This document shows positions 34,948 to 43,292 of a stretch of DNA of 64,000 nucleotides, piece by piece. The notes under the pieces are model-generated. The model was not told the DNA's origin. It saw only the letters and a list, made by a program, of their open reading frames with translations, and ran no database searches. Where the stretch lies: assembly GCA_937907455.1 (NCBI GenBank), contig CALESQ010000018.1, forward strand, positions 16,474 to 80,473, written 5' to 3'. A program made the position numbers and the translations under genes. The DNA is from an uncultured Caldilineales bacterium (GTDB lineage: Bacteria; Chloroflexota; Anaerolineae; JAAEKA01). The stretch's first letter is position 1. Each line of letters begins with the position of its first letter.

Positions 34948-34982
34948 TAATCGCCCGGCTAGCGGGCGATTAGCTTGTTTTT
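34948..34982 (+). terminator. Terminator-like hairpin at the 5' end of the rpsP leader
   Basis: A perfect 10-bp stem (TAATCGCCCG with CGGGCGATTA), 5-base loop, then GCTTGTTTTTC. It may end the Nudix transcript, or, because the promoter lies upstream of it, attenuate rpsP. A second hairpin (GCCGGT-ATGC-ACCGGC, 35000-35015) follows before the rpsP ribosome binding site. Confidence 0.65.
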
Positions 34983-35053
34983 CAGCAAAGGCTTTAAACG
35001 CCGGTATGCACCGGCAAAGCGATCAACTCAGGAAGGTATAGCAGGAACATTCC

Positions 35054-35326
35054 ATGGTAAGGATCAGATTGCGCCGCATTGGTGCAAAGAAGCAGCCGAG
35101 CTACCGCATCGTCGTGGCCGATAAAGACGCGCCGCGCGACGGCCGCTTCATCGAAAACATTGGCTTTTTCAACCCCCGTACCGAGCCGGAGACCGTCGAA
35201 CTGGACAACGAGCGCGCTTTGTACTGGCTGAGTGTGGGCGCACAGCCCAGCGAAGCCGTGCAGCGCCTGTTGAAATCAAAGGGCGTTCTGGCTGCGCTTG
35301 AGGCTTCACGCGCGTCAGGGTCATGA
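35054..35326 (+). CDS. rpsP: 30S ribosomal protein S16
   Basis: Small-subunit protein needed for 30S assembly. The 90 residues match the family from end to end: MVRIRLRRIGAKKQPSYRIV, VVADKDAPRDGRFIENIGF, FNPRTEPETVELDNERALYW and WLSVGAQPSEAVQRLLKSKG. ATG 35054 follows an AGGAAGG site at 35031-35037. The stop overlaps the khpA start by four bases (ATGA). The leader carries two hairpins downstream of a promoter. The order rpsP-khpA-rimM is the classic one, although trmD and rplS do not follow here. Confidence 0.98.
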   Translation: MVRIRLRRIGAKKQPSYRIVVADKDAPRDGRFIENIGFFNPRTEPETVELDNERALYWLSVGAQPSEAVQRLLKSKGVLAALEASRASGS

Positions 35327-35550
35327 AAGATCTTGTTCAATACATCGCAGAAAATCTGGTAGATGATGTTGAGCAGGTGCGCGTGAAAGAAGTGCGCACC
35401 GCCAACGGCCTGCTGCTGGAGCTGCGCGTGGCCCGCGAAGACATGGGCCGGGTGATCGGCTCCTCCGGGCGCGTGGCCAATGCCATGCGCGCGGTGATGC
35501 GCGTTCCCGCCATGCGCCAGGGCAAAATCATCTCGCTGGAGATCACATAG
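35323..35550 (+). CDS. khpA: KH-domain RNA-binding protein KhpA
   Basis: A 75-residue single KH domain protein (former YlqC) that acts with KhpB in RNA binding and cell-size control in firmicutes. The type II KH signature GRVIGSSGRVANAMRAV contains the GxxG loop (GSSG). It starts inside the last codons of rpsP (ATGA overlap), which ensures coupling. A terminator-like hairpin follows 24 bases after the stop. Confidence 0.95.
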   Translation: MKDLVQYIAENLVDDVEQVRVKEVRTANGLLLELRVAREDMGRVIGSSGRVANAMRAVMRVPAMRQGKIISLEIT

Positions 35551-35574
35551 GCTGATCATCTGCCAGCACGCGGC

Positions 35575-35602
35575 AACGGGAGCGCCTTTGGCCTCCCGTT
35601 TT
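35575..35602 (+). terminator. Intrinsic terminator after khpA
   Basis: AACGGGAG pairs with CTCCCGTT (8 bp), extended inside by GCC-TTT-GGC after one bulged C, and ends in TTTTA. It sits between khpA and rimM, so rimM probably receives only read-through transcription or has its own promoter. Confidence 0.75.
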
Positions 35603-35643
35603 ACGCGTTGAGCGGCAGCAGCTTCCCTACAGGAGATCCCCCC

Positions 35644-36177
35644 TTGCAAAGTTTCACAGGGCGTTCCTCTGACATTGCCGACGGCTATATCGCCATCGGC
35701 CACATCGGCAGTCTGTTCGGCATCAAGGGCGAGGTGAAAATCACCCTGGCTACCGATTTCCCCGAACGTTTTAGCACGCTGCAAACCGTATATCTGGGGC
35801 CTGAGGCGCGTCCGGCTCACCTGTTGGGCAGCCGCCCGCATCAGGGCGCTTTGTTGGCGCGCTTCGAGGGCTATTCTACCCGTGAGACCGCCCAGGCATT
35901 GCTCGGCCTCTGGGTACAGATCCCCCAGACCGATGTATTACCGCTGGCCGAAGGCGAGCGCTACATCTTTCAACTGGTCGGCCTGAAGGTGCGCACCACC
36001 GATGGTCGCGACCTGGGCGTAGTGGAAGAAGTGCTTAGTACACCGGCCAACGAGATTTTGGTCACCCGTGGGCCGCTGGGCGAGCTGCTTATTCCCTATA
36101 TCAACGACATCATTGCCGAAGAGCGCGCCGATGCTGATGAAATCGTTGTGCATCCGCTGCCAGGGTTATTGGACTAA
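35644..36177 (+). CDS. rimM: Ribosome maturation factor RimM
   Basis: A 177-residue 16S processing factor that binds S19 and helps 30S head maturation. The N-terminal beta-barrel opens with YIAIGHIGSLFGIKGEVKIT, the RimM signature, and the C-terminal PRC-barrel contains YIFQLVGLKVRTTDGRDLG, EVLSTPANEILVTR and LIPYINDIIAE. The TTG at 35644 is chosen because an AGGAG at 35631-35635 lies 8 bases upstream; the TTG at 35608 lacks a site. A terminator lies between khpA and this gene. Confidence 0.95.
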   Translation: MQSFTGRSSDIADGYIAIGHIGSLFGIKGEVKITLATDFPERFSTLQTVYLGPEARPAHLLGSRPHQGALLARFEGYSTRETAQALLGLWVQIPQTDVLPLAEGERYIFQLVGLKVRTTDGRDLGVVEEVLSTPANEILVTRGPLGELLIPYINDIIAEERADADEIVVHPLPGLLD

Positions 36178-36203
36178 GGTGGAGTGGAACGCTTTTAGCG
36201 AGC

Positions 36204-36232
36204 TTGACAAAAAACGGTGAATAGTTTATGCT
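36204..36232 (+). promoter_or_regulatory. dprA promoter
   Basis: Consensus TTGACA (36204-36209), 17-base spacer, TATGCT (36227-36232). Predicted start near 36240, giving about 100 bases of leader before the GTG of dprA. Confidence 0.6.
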
Positions 36233-36339
36233 GGCGAGGAGCCTGGGCGCGGCGGTTGGCTGCAACCGTGCTACCCTGTCATGGTTGAGCTTGTGCCACA
36301 GGGCATGAGCGACTGTAATCTGGTGGTCGGAGGGGTCGT

Positions 36340-37419
36340 GTGGATGAACTGGCCTATTGGATAGGCTTTAATAAGGTGCTGGGTATCGGCCCAGCTCGCC
36401 TGCGTGCCTTGCTGGACACCTTTGGCAACATTGCTGAAGCGTGGCAGGCGGATGCTGCTGACCTGCGCGAGATCGGCCTTGATCGGCGTTCGATCAGCAA
36501 TTTGCTGCATGCCCGTCAAACATTCGATTTAGCCGGTGAGTTGCAACGGCTGGCCGGTGCCGGTGTGGCAGTACTCACCTGGGACAGCACCGATTATCCC
36601 ATCAACCTGCGTAATATCCACGATCCGCCACCTGTACTGTATATCAAAGGCGCGCTGCTGCCGGAGGACGATTGGGCCATTGCGTTGGTGGGCACACGTC
36701 ACGCCAGCGTCTACGGCAAGGAAGCCGCCCGGCATCTTGCCACCGACCTGGCTCAACGTGGCGTTACCGTGGTGAGCGGCCTGGCTGCCGGCATTGATGC
36801 CGCCGCTCATCAGGCTGCACTGGATGCCGGTGGCCGCACCCTGGCTGTTCTCGGCAGCGGCGTAGATGTGATCTATCCGCCTCAGAACCGCCGCCTGGCC
36901 GAGCAGATCGAAACCCAGGGCGCGCTGATCTCGGAATACCCGCTAGGCAAACCGCCCGACCGCAGCAATTTTCCGCCGCGCAACCGTGTCATCAGCGGCT
37001 TGTCGCTGGGAACGGTGGTGGTTGAGGCAGGCCTGCGCAGCGGCGCGCTGATCACCAGTGATTTTGCCGCAGAGCAGGGGCGTGAAGTTTTCGCCGTGCC
37101 CGGCAGCATCTTCCAGCGTGGCTGCGAAGGCACCAATCATCTGATTCAGCAAGGGGCCAAGCCGGCCCTGGCTGTCAGTGATATATTGGAAGAGCTGAAT
37201 ATCGCGCGCATGAGCCAGCAGGCTGAAGTGCGTGCTGCCGTGCCCACCACCTCTCTGGAACAGACTGTGCTTGATCTGCTGGGCAGCGAGCCGCTCCATG
37301 TAGATGAATTAAGCCGCAGCGCCAGCCTTCCCGCCTACACCGTGGCAGGTGCCCTGGCCTTGCTGGAATTGAAGGGCCTGGCCCGTCAGGTAAGCGCCAT
37401 GACCTACGTAGCTCGCTAA
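36340..37419 (+). CDS. dprA: DNA-processing protein DprA
   Basis: DprA binds incoming single-stranded DNA during transformation and loads RecA. The 359-residue protein has an N-terminal helical SAM-like/HhH region (NKVLGIGPARLRALLDTFGN), the central Rossmann-like domain with ALVGTRHASVYGKE, VVSGLAAGIDAAAHQAAL, LAVLGSGVDVIYPP, ISEYPLGKPP, FPPRNRVISGLS and EAGLRSGALITSDFAAEQGR, and a C-terminal winged-helix of the DprA_WH type after residue 300. The GTG at 36340 follows a GGAGGGG site (36329-36335). Natural competence of the host is possible but not shown by this gene alone. Confidence 0.95.
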   Translation: MDELAYWIGFNKVLGIGPARLRALLDTFGNIAEAWQADAADLREIGLDRRSISNLLHARQTFDLAGELQRLAGAGVAVLTWDSTDYPINLRNIHDPPPVLYIKGALLPEDDWAIALVGTRHASVYGKEAARHLATDLAQRGVTVVSGLAAGIDAAAHQAALDAGGRTLAVLGSGVDVIYPPQNRRLAEQIETQGALISEYPLGKPPDRSNFPPRNRVISGLSLGTVVVEAGLRSGALITSDFAAEQGREVFAVPGSIFQRGCEGTNHLIQQGAKPALAVSDILEELNIARMSQQAEVRAAVPTTSLEQTVLDLLGSEPLHVDELSRSASLPAYTVAGALALLELKGLARQVSAMTYVAR

Positions 37420-37482
37420 CTACCCTCATTCACGCTCTCACTGCTTTACTCTCTCTCTATCTTCCTAACTCACTAACTCACT

Positions 37483-40218
37483 ATGCAAGCTTATTGTACG
37501 AAATGCCGTGAAAAACGCGAGATGCAGCAGGCGCAGGCTGTCTGGCTGCAAAACGGACGCGCTGCCACCCAGGGGATTTGCCCGGTGTGTGGCACGCGGC
37601 TTAACCGGCTGGGGGAAACACCCGAACACGCTGCACTGCCTAAACCTCAGCCTGTGGCAGCACCGCCCAAAGCCCCTCGGCGCGCACCGGCAACCGGTCC
37701 TGCGCCCGAAGACGTGCACGCGCCCCTTACCGTGGCGCTGGAGGCCTATTGCGTTAAATGCAAGCAGACCCGCGCCATGACCAACGGCCAGGCGGTTTTT
37801 ATGAACAATGCCCGGCCCGCGGCGCGCGGCGAATGCAGTGTGTGCGGCACGGGGCTGTTCAAAATTGGGGCAACGCCCGATCATGCGGCTTTGCCCGTGC
37901 CGGTTGCAGCCCGTCAGTCGAAGCGTACTACCGCTAAAAACAGCAAGCGCAGCACTGCTTCAGGCAAAACCACTGCGGCCACCAGGGCGACTGTGCCGTT
38001 AGGCAAACGCAGCGGCAAGCTGGTCATTGTCGAATCACCAGCCAAGGCACGCACCGTAGGCCGTTTTTTGGGTAAGGGTTACACAGTGAAGGCTTCCGTA
38101 GGTCATGTGCGTGACCTGCTTAAATCGCAGCTTTCCGTAGATGTAGACAACAACTTCGCACCTACCTATCGTGTCACCAACGACCAGCGCAAGACTGTGA
38201 AAGATTTGCAGGCCGAGGTGGCCCGTGCCAAAGAAGTGTATCTGGCTACCGACCCTGACCGCGAGGGCGAGGCCATTGCCTGGCATCTGGTAGAAGCTAC
38301 CGGTATCCAGCCAGAGCAGGGCAAGCGCGTGGTGTTTCACGAAATCACCCAGGATGCGGTGAGCGAAGCCTTTACCCACCCGCGCCAGCTCAACATGGAT
38401 TTGGTCAACGCACAGCAAACCCGGCGCATTCTGGATCGGCTGGTAGGCTACAAGATCAGCCCGCTGCTGTGGGAGCGGGTGCGCGGCCGCACCTCCGCGG
38501 GGCGCGTACAATCGGTGGCGGTGCGCCTGGTGGTTGAGCGTGAGCGCGAGATCGAAGTATTTGTGGCTGTCGAGTATTGGTCCATCCATGCCCGCCTGGC
38601 GCAGATCGAAACGCGCAGCCGTCAGCCTCGCCCTGATTTCCTGGCCAAGCTGCATCGCCTGCGCGGCGAAGAGGTGGACCTGCGCAGCCAACCCACCACC
38701 CAAGCCGTGGTAGATGATCTGGCGGGCGCACAATACCTGGTGACAGCCGTGCGCGAGGGCGAACGTCGCCGTCGTCCGGCCGCACCCTTCACCACCAGCA
38801 CCTTGCAGCAAGAAGCCTCCCGCAAGTTGGGTTTTGGCGCACGCCAGACCATGCGGGCTGCACAGCAGCTATACGAGGGCATTGACATCGGCAACAACGA
38901 GCAGATCGGTTTGATCACCTACATGCGAACCGACAGCGTTTCCGTGTCGAAGCAGGCACAGCAGGAAGCGCGTGATTTTATAGTCAAGCGCTATGGCGCT
39001 GAATATGCGCCGCCCACGCCGCCGGTGTATAAAACGCGGGCCAAGGGCGCACAAGAGGCGCATGAAGCGATCCGTCCCACCTCGGTGCTGCGCACCCCTG
39101 AAACTGTGGCGCGTCACCTCAACCGTGAGCAGCGGCTGCTCTACGATCTGATCTGGAAACGCTTTGTCGCCAGCCAGATGGAGGCAGCCCTCTACGATAC
39201 CATTTCGGTAGATATTGCCGGGCTGCCGCAGCGCAGCTATGCGGCACTGGCTGCCGCGGCTGCCGCAGCGCTGGCCGAAACGCTGGATGTCCCCGACTAC
39301 CTTTTCCGGGCCAGCGGCTCACGCGTGCGCTTTGCCGGTTTCCTTAGCGTGTACGAGGAAGGCCACGACGAAAACGGCAGGAAAAACGGCGACGGCAGCG
39401 ACGACGACGAAGGCAACTGGCTGCCGGCCCTGCATCAAGGCGAGCTGCTAGATCTGCTGGTGCTACTGCCAGAGCAGCATTTCACTCAACCCCCGCCGCG
39501 CTACACCGAAGCATCACTGGTGAAGGCGCTGGAGGAAAACGGCATTGGCCGGCCCAGCACCTACGCCCCGATTATGAGTACTATTCAGAGCCGTGGCTAT
39601 GTGGATCAGCGTGAAAAGCGCCTGTTCCCCACCGACCTGGGCTTTGTGGTCAACGACCAATTGGTGCAGCACTTCCCTGACGTGTTTGATGTGGGCTTCA
39701 CGGCGCGTCTGGAAGAGGCGCTGGATGAAATCGCTGACGACGGACGCGATTGGGTTGAGGTACTGCGCGGCTTCTATACACCGTTTGCCGGTCAGTTGAG
39801 CGCGGCCGAGGCCACCATGCAGCGTGCCGAGGTACAGGCGCAACCGATCGGCGAGCCATGCCCGCAGTGCGGCCACGATCTGGTGCTGCGCTTTGGCCGC
39901 TATGGCAAATTCATTGCCTGTTCTAACTACCCGGAATGCCGCTATACCCGTCCGCTGGTGATGAAAACCGGCGCCGGTTGCCCCAAATGTCGGCAAGGTG
40001 AACTGGTAGAGCGGCGCAGCAAGAAGGGCCGTACCTTCTATGGCTGTGATCGTTATCCCGAATGCGATTTTGTGGTGTGGCAACGTCCTCTGAAAACGGC
40101 TTGCCCCGACTGCGGCGGCCTGTTGACGCAAAGCGGCAAGGAACGCGCCCGCTGCACGGTTTGCAGCCATACATTTGACCTGAAAAAGCTGGAGCCTGCT
40201 GCGGCAAGCGAGGCCTGA
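37483..40218 (+). CDS. topA: DNA topoisomerase I with two N-terminal zinc-ribbon modules
   Basis: Relaxes negative supercoils by single-strand passage. The 911-residue protein starts with two DUF5679-like modules (about 1-50 and 85-135), each with CxxC pairs (YCTKCREKRE and CPVCGTRL; YCVKCKQTRA and CSVCGTGL), joined to the catalytic part by a Lys/Thr-rich linker. The Toprim domain begins KLVIVESPAKARTVGRFLG, with YLATDPDREGEAIAWHL, and the catalytic tyrosine is Y480 in GLITYMRTDSVSVS. Three C-terminal zinc fingers follow: CPQCGHDLVLRFGRYGKFIA, CPKCRQGEL and CPDCGGLL. Start ATG 37483 ends a pyrimidine-rich stretch (37422-37482) with repeated ACTCACTA units and no ribosome binding site. xerC follows after 16 bases. 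Confidence 0.96.
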   Translation: MQAYCTKCREKREMQQAQAVWLQNGRAATQGICPVCGTRLNRLGETPEHAALPKPQPVAAPPKAPRRAPATGPAPEDVHAPLTVALEAYCVKCKQTRAMTNGQAVFMNNARPAARGECSVCGTGLFKIGATPDHAALPVPVAARQSKRTTAKNSKRSTASGKTTAATRATVPLGKRSGKLVIVESPAKARTVGRFLGKGYTVKASVGHVRDLLKSQLSVDVDNNFAPTYRVTNDQRKTVKDLQAEVARAKEVYLATDPDREGEAIAWHLVEATGIQPEQGKRVVFHEITQDAVSEAFTHPRQLNMDLVNAQQTRRILDRLVGYKISPLLWERVRGRTSAGRVQSVAVRLVVEREREIEVFVAVEYWSIHARLAQIETRSRQPRPDFLAKLHRLRGEEVDLRSQPTTQAVVDDLAGAQYLVTAVREGERRRRPAAPFTTSTLQQEASRKLGFGARQTMRAAQQLYEGIDIGNNEQIGLITYMRTDSVSVSKQAQQEARDFIVKRYGAEYAPPTPPVYKTRAKGAQEAHEAIRPTSVLRTPETVARHLNREQRLLYDLIWKRFVASQMEAALYDTISVDIAGLPQRSYAALAAAAAAALAETLDVPDYLFRASGSRVRFAGFLSVYEEGHDENGRKNGDGSDDDEGNWLPALHQGELLDLLVLLPEQHFTQPPPRYTEASLVKALEENGIGRPSTYAPIMSTIQSRGYVDQREKRLFPTDLGFVVNDQLVQHFPDVFDVGFTARLEEALDEIADDGRDWVEVLRGFYTPFAGQLSAAEATMQRAEVQAQPIGEPCPQCGHDLVLRFGRYGKFIACSNYPECRYTRPLVMKTGAGCPKCRQGELVERRSKKGRTFYGCDRYPECDFVVWQRPLKTACPDCGGLLTQSGKERARCTVCSHTFDLKKLEPAAASEA

Positions 40219-40234
40219 GCTGGATTGATCTGCC

Positions 40235-41143
40235 ATGTACGCTGCCCTTGATCGCTACATACGCTACCTGCGGGCCGAACGTAACGCTTCGCCTTACACG
40301 GTGCGCAACTACAGCAGCGAGATCGGTCAGTTCATCGAATTTGCCCAGGCGCAGGGCACTGCTTCCTGGCACGAGGTAGACAAGCCGTTGGTGCGCCGTT
40401 GGCTGGCCGAGCTGCGTAGCGCCGATTATGCGTCGGCCAGCATTGCCCGGCGGCTTTCCGAGCTACGGGCTTGCTGCACTTTTCTGACCCGCGAAGGTAT
40501 TCTGACGGTCAACCCGCTGCTGGACATGGCTTCGCCCCGGCAAGGCAACCGGCAGCCGCGCGTACTCAGTTTCGATGAAGTGCTTTCGCTGTTGCGCGCG
40601 CCTGACGTGAAAACGCCACAAGGCGGGCGCGATCTGGCGATTATCGAGCTGTTCTACGGCAGCGGTATCCGCCTGGGTGAACTGGAAGCGTTGAGCCTGC
40701 CTGACATAGACCTGAAGCGCCGCGAGGTGCGGGTGCTGGGCAAGGGCAACAAGGAGCGTATCGCCTTGTTTGGCAGCTTTGCTGAAGTGGCTTTGCAGCA
40801 CTATTTGCAACAGGGCCGCCCGGCGCTGCTGCATGCCGAGCATTCCGGCAACGCACTTTTTCTTAACCGCTTCGGCGGCCGCTTGCAGCGGGTCAGCATT
40901 ATTCGAATGCTGGATCGCTACGCGCGGCAGGCAGGCATCGAGCGCAAAGTCACGCCGCATGCCCTCCGCCACTCTTTCGCCACGCATTTGGTGGATGAGG
41001 GTGTAGACATTCGTCTGATCCAGGAATTGCTGGGCCACGAAAGCCCATCCACCACTCAACGCTATACTCACGTCAGCCAGGCACGCCTGCATGAGGTAGT
41101 GCGTCAGGCTCATCCCCGCGGCAGGCACGGGAAGTCGGCCTAG
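40235..41143 (+). CDS. xerC: Tyrosine recombinase XerC/XerD-like
   Basis: Site-specific recombinase for chromosome dimer resolution. The 302-residue protein has the N-terminal SAM-like core-binding domain (YLRAERNASPYTVRNYSSEI) and the catalytic domain with Arg in YGSGIRLGELEAL, Lys in VLGKGNKERI, H-x-x-R in TPHALRHSFATHL, His in LLGHESPSTTQRY and nucleophile Tyr277. Its position behind topA and dprA is a common housekeeping order, so it is probably the chromosomal Xer protein and not a phage integrase. XerC and XerD cannot be told apart here. Confidence 0.93.
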   Translation: MYAALDRYIRYLRAERNASPYTVRNYSSEIGQFIEFAQAQGTASWHEVDKPLVRRWLAELRSADYASASIARRLSELRACCTFLTREGILTVNPLLDMASPRQGNRQPRVLSFDEVLSLLRAPDVKTPQGGRDLAIIELFYGSGIRLGELEALSLPDIDLKRREVRVLGKGNKERIALFGSFAEVALQHYLQQGRPALLHAEHSGNALFLNRFGGRLQRVSIIRMLDRYARQAGIERKVTPHALRHSFATHLVDEGVDIRLIQELLGHESPSTTQRYTHVSQARLHEVVRQAHPRGRHGKSA

Positions 41144-41179
41144 CGATTGGCCGGAGGCCTGGCGGCTCACCGCACGAAG

Positions 41180-41313
41180 GCCCCTCAGGGCCTAATCTCC
41201 CAGCGTCTGAGGGCGCTTCATACTCTCAGCCAGACAATTCCCATTGTCTGGTCGCTTTCGCAGCGAATACAATTCGCTGTTGTTTGCTCTGGTCGGTTTC
41301 TAACCGGGCCAGA
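41180..41313 (+). terminator. Cluster of four hairpins after xerC, one a probable terminator
   Basis: Four consecutive stems fill this 204-base gap: CCTCAG/CTGAGG (41180-41214, with a bulge and long loop), CCAGACAAT-TCCC-ATTGTCTGG (41230-41251), CAGCGAAT-ACA-ATTCGCTG followed by TTGTTTG (41261-41285, the best terminator candidate), and TCTGG...CCAGA with an inner CGGTT/AACCG stem (41288-41313). The last lies 34 bases before the next ATG. Confidence 0.6.
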
Positions 41314-41347
41314 CCGCGTTACTTAATCGGCAGCATGGAGGTTGGTT

Positions 41348-42427
41348 ATGGCAGAACGCAATCGTTCCTATCTTCCCCTGATCGTTGCATTTTTTGCCGG
41401 TTTGTTGCTTGGCTGGATTGTGTTGGGCTGGCTGGTAGCACCGGTGAAATGGACCGGCGCACTGCTGCAAGACCTGCGCAGCGAGGATCAGCAGGTGCTG
41501 TTGGTCGAGCAGGCGCAAAGCTACGCGCTTACCCGTGATGCCGCGGCTGCCGGGGCACGTCTGGAGGCTCTGGGTGACAAGGCGCACGTCAGCAAGTTGG
41601 CTGAGAAGGTTATTGCAGACGCTCAGGCCGTAGGCAACGGCGCATTGGCCGATCAGATGCGCGGCCTGGCTGCCGCCTTTAACCTGGAAGTGACCGGCGC
41701 ACCTGCGGCTACCGGCGGCGAGGCGGCTCCCACCGCGTCGCCTGCGACGGCTCAACCTGAACCGGCACGCGAGGACAAGGGCGGCAATGGCATTTTGAGC
41801 TGGCTGGGTCTGCTGCTGGTGCTGGGCGGCATTGCCCTGGGAGCGTGGTATCTGCTGCGACGGCGCAGCAGCGGTGATGAGGATTTCAGCGATGTCGAGT
41901 CTTTGGCTGTGCTGCCGATGGATGATGATGATCGTCCGCCTTATCGGCCCGGCAGCTCTACCTACGTGACCCCGCCGGTGGCCGAGCGCAGTGGCATCAG
42001 CCAGGAATTTGTGGCGGCCTACACGCAGGGCGACGAGGACTATGACGAAAGCTTTGATATTGAAGGCCCGGACGGTTCATATTGGGGCGAATGCGGCATG
42101 ACAGCATCGGAAACGCTGCATGATGATGATGGTCGTGTCACCGCGCTGGAGGTATGGCTGTTCGACAAGACCGACATTCGCACAGTGACCAAAGTGCTGA
42201 TGAGCGATTATGCCTATGGCAACCCTGCGCTGCGCGAAAAGCTTTCACCGCGCGGCGACGCAATATTGCTGGCCCCCGATAAAGGCTTTGTGCTGGATGC
42301 CCAAACGTTGCGCCTGTTGGGCAAGGTGGTGGAAATGGGCTACGACAACAGCCAGGCACCCGCCAGCTCCACGCTTAACCGGCTGCGAGTGCAGTTGCGT
42401 GTTCTGCGTCAACCGCCAGTTGCGTAG
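41348..42427 (+). CDS. Membrane protein with two anchors and acidic cytoplasmic tail, unknown function
   Basis: A 359-residue protein I do not recognise. Helix one (LPLIVAFFAGLLLGWIVLGWLV) is followed by an extracytoplasmic helical region of about 90 residues and an Ala/Pro/Thr linker (APAATGGEAAPTASPATAQP), then helix two (LGLLLVLGGIALGAWYLL). The cytoplasmic part has acidic stretches (SSGDEDF, MDDDDRPP, YTQGDEDYDESF) and a C-terminal domain that looks conserved (YWGECGMTASETL, ALEVWLFDKTDIRTVTKVLM). The ATG at 41348 follows a GGAGG site (41337-41341). It ends 6 bases before the lipoate/octanoate ligase gene, so the two may be cotranscribed. Confidence 0.75.
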   Translation: MAERNRSYLPLIVAFFAGLLLGWIVLGWLVAPVKWTGALLQDLRSEDQQVLLVEQAQSYALTRDAAAAGARLEALGDKAHVSKLAEKVIADAQAVGNGALADQMRGLAAAFNLEVTGAPAATGGEAAPTASPATAQPEPAREDKGGNGILSWLGLLLVLGGIALGAWYLLRRRSSGDEDFSDVESLAVLPMDDDDRPPYRPGSSTYVTPPVAERSGISQEFVAAYTQGDEDYDESFDIEGPDGSYWGECGMTASETLHDDDGRVTALEVWLFDKTDIRTVTKVLMSDYAYGNPALREKLSPRGDAILLAPDKGFVLDAQTLRLLGKVVEMGYDNSQAPASSTLNRLRVQLRVLRQPPVA

Positions 42428-42433
42428 CTTTTT

Positions 42434-43258
42434 ATGACCGATGTGCGCCCGTTATGGCGGCTGGTGATCACCCCACCAGCCGCCGGTTCCTGGAATATGG
42501 CGGTGGATGAGGCATTGGCTGCTGCAGGCAGGGCGGCTGGTGCAACACCTGTGCTGCGTCTATACCAATGGCAACCGGCTTGCGTGTCGCTGGGGCGGCA
42601 TCAACCGCTGACTGATGTGGATCGGGCGCGCTGCACGGCATTGGGCTACGATGTAGTGCGTCGGCCCACCGGTGGTCGCGCCATTCTACACACCGACGAA
42701 CTCACCTATTCTGTAGCAGGCTCACAGAGCGACGCCGCGTTGGCCGGTGCGGTGCTGGACAGCTATTTGCGCCTGAGCCAGGGCTTGCTGCTGGGGCTGG
42801 CCCACCTGGGCGTGGCCGCAGAAAAGGCGCCTTTGTTGGCTCGCACCGACAGCCAACCCGGCCCGGTGTGCTTCGAGGTTCCCAGTGCCTACGAAATTGT
42901 AGTGGACGGCAAAAAGCTGATCGGCAGTGCGCAGAGCCGACGCAGCGGTTGGGTATTGCAGCACGGCACATTGCCGCTCACCGGCGACATCACCCGCCTG
43001 GTTGAGGTGGTGCATTTTGCCGAAGATGCCGCGCGGGCTGAGCAGCGGGCGTTGCTGCACCAGCGTGCTACCACCGTGCAGGCTGTGTTGGGCCGCGCGG
43101 TGCCATTCGCCGAAGCTGCTGCAGCGCTTGTCAATGGCTTTGCTGTGGCTTTGGGCATAAACTTTGAACGCCGTGACCTCGACGCGGCAGAGCTGGCTCA
43201 GGCAGCAGAGATCGAACAGCGGGTGTACGGCAGCGCCCAGTGGACAGAGCGGGTATAG
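42434..43258 (+). CDS. Lipoate-protein ligase/octanoyltransferase (LplA/LipM-like)
   Basis: A 274-residue BPL/LplA-type enzyme that attaches lipoyl or octanoyl groups to carrier lysines. Evidence: GSWNMAVDEAL at the N-terminus, ACVSLGRHQPLTDVD, the nucleotide/acyl-binding loop VRRPTGGRAILHTDELTYSV, CFEVPSAYEIVVDGKKLIGS with the catalytic lysine, and AQSRRSGWVLQHGTLPL. The Cys preceding the FEVPSAYE motif is the feature of LipM-type octanoyltransferases, which supports LipM over LplA, but a ligase is possible. Length is normal. Confidence 0.85.
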   Translation: MTDVRPLWRLVITPPAAGSWNMAVDEALAAAGRAAGATPVLRLYQWQPACVSLGRHQPLTDVDRARCTALGYDVVRRPTGGRAILHTDELTYSVAGSQSDAALAGAVLDSYLRLSQGLLLGLAHLGVAAEKAPLLARTDSQPGPVCFEVPSAYEIVVDGKKLIGSAQSRRSGWVLQHGTLPLTGDITRLVEVVHFAEDAARAEQRALLHQRATTVQAVLGRAVPFAEAAAALVNGFAVALGINFERRDLDAAELAQAAEIEQRVYGSAQWTERV

Positions 43259-43292
43259 CTCGCCGCACCTTTTTTAAAGTCTCCGCAGCGTT

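Noticed and set aside
40235..41143. The XerC-like gene as the integrase of a mobile element
   Set aside because: It lies in a housekeeping order (dprA, topA, xerC), no attachment-site repeats were seen and its neighbours are core genes.
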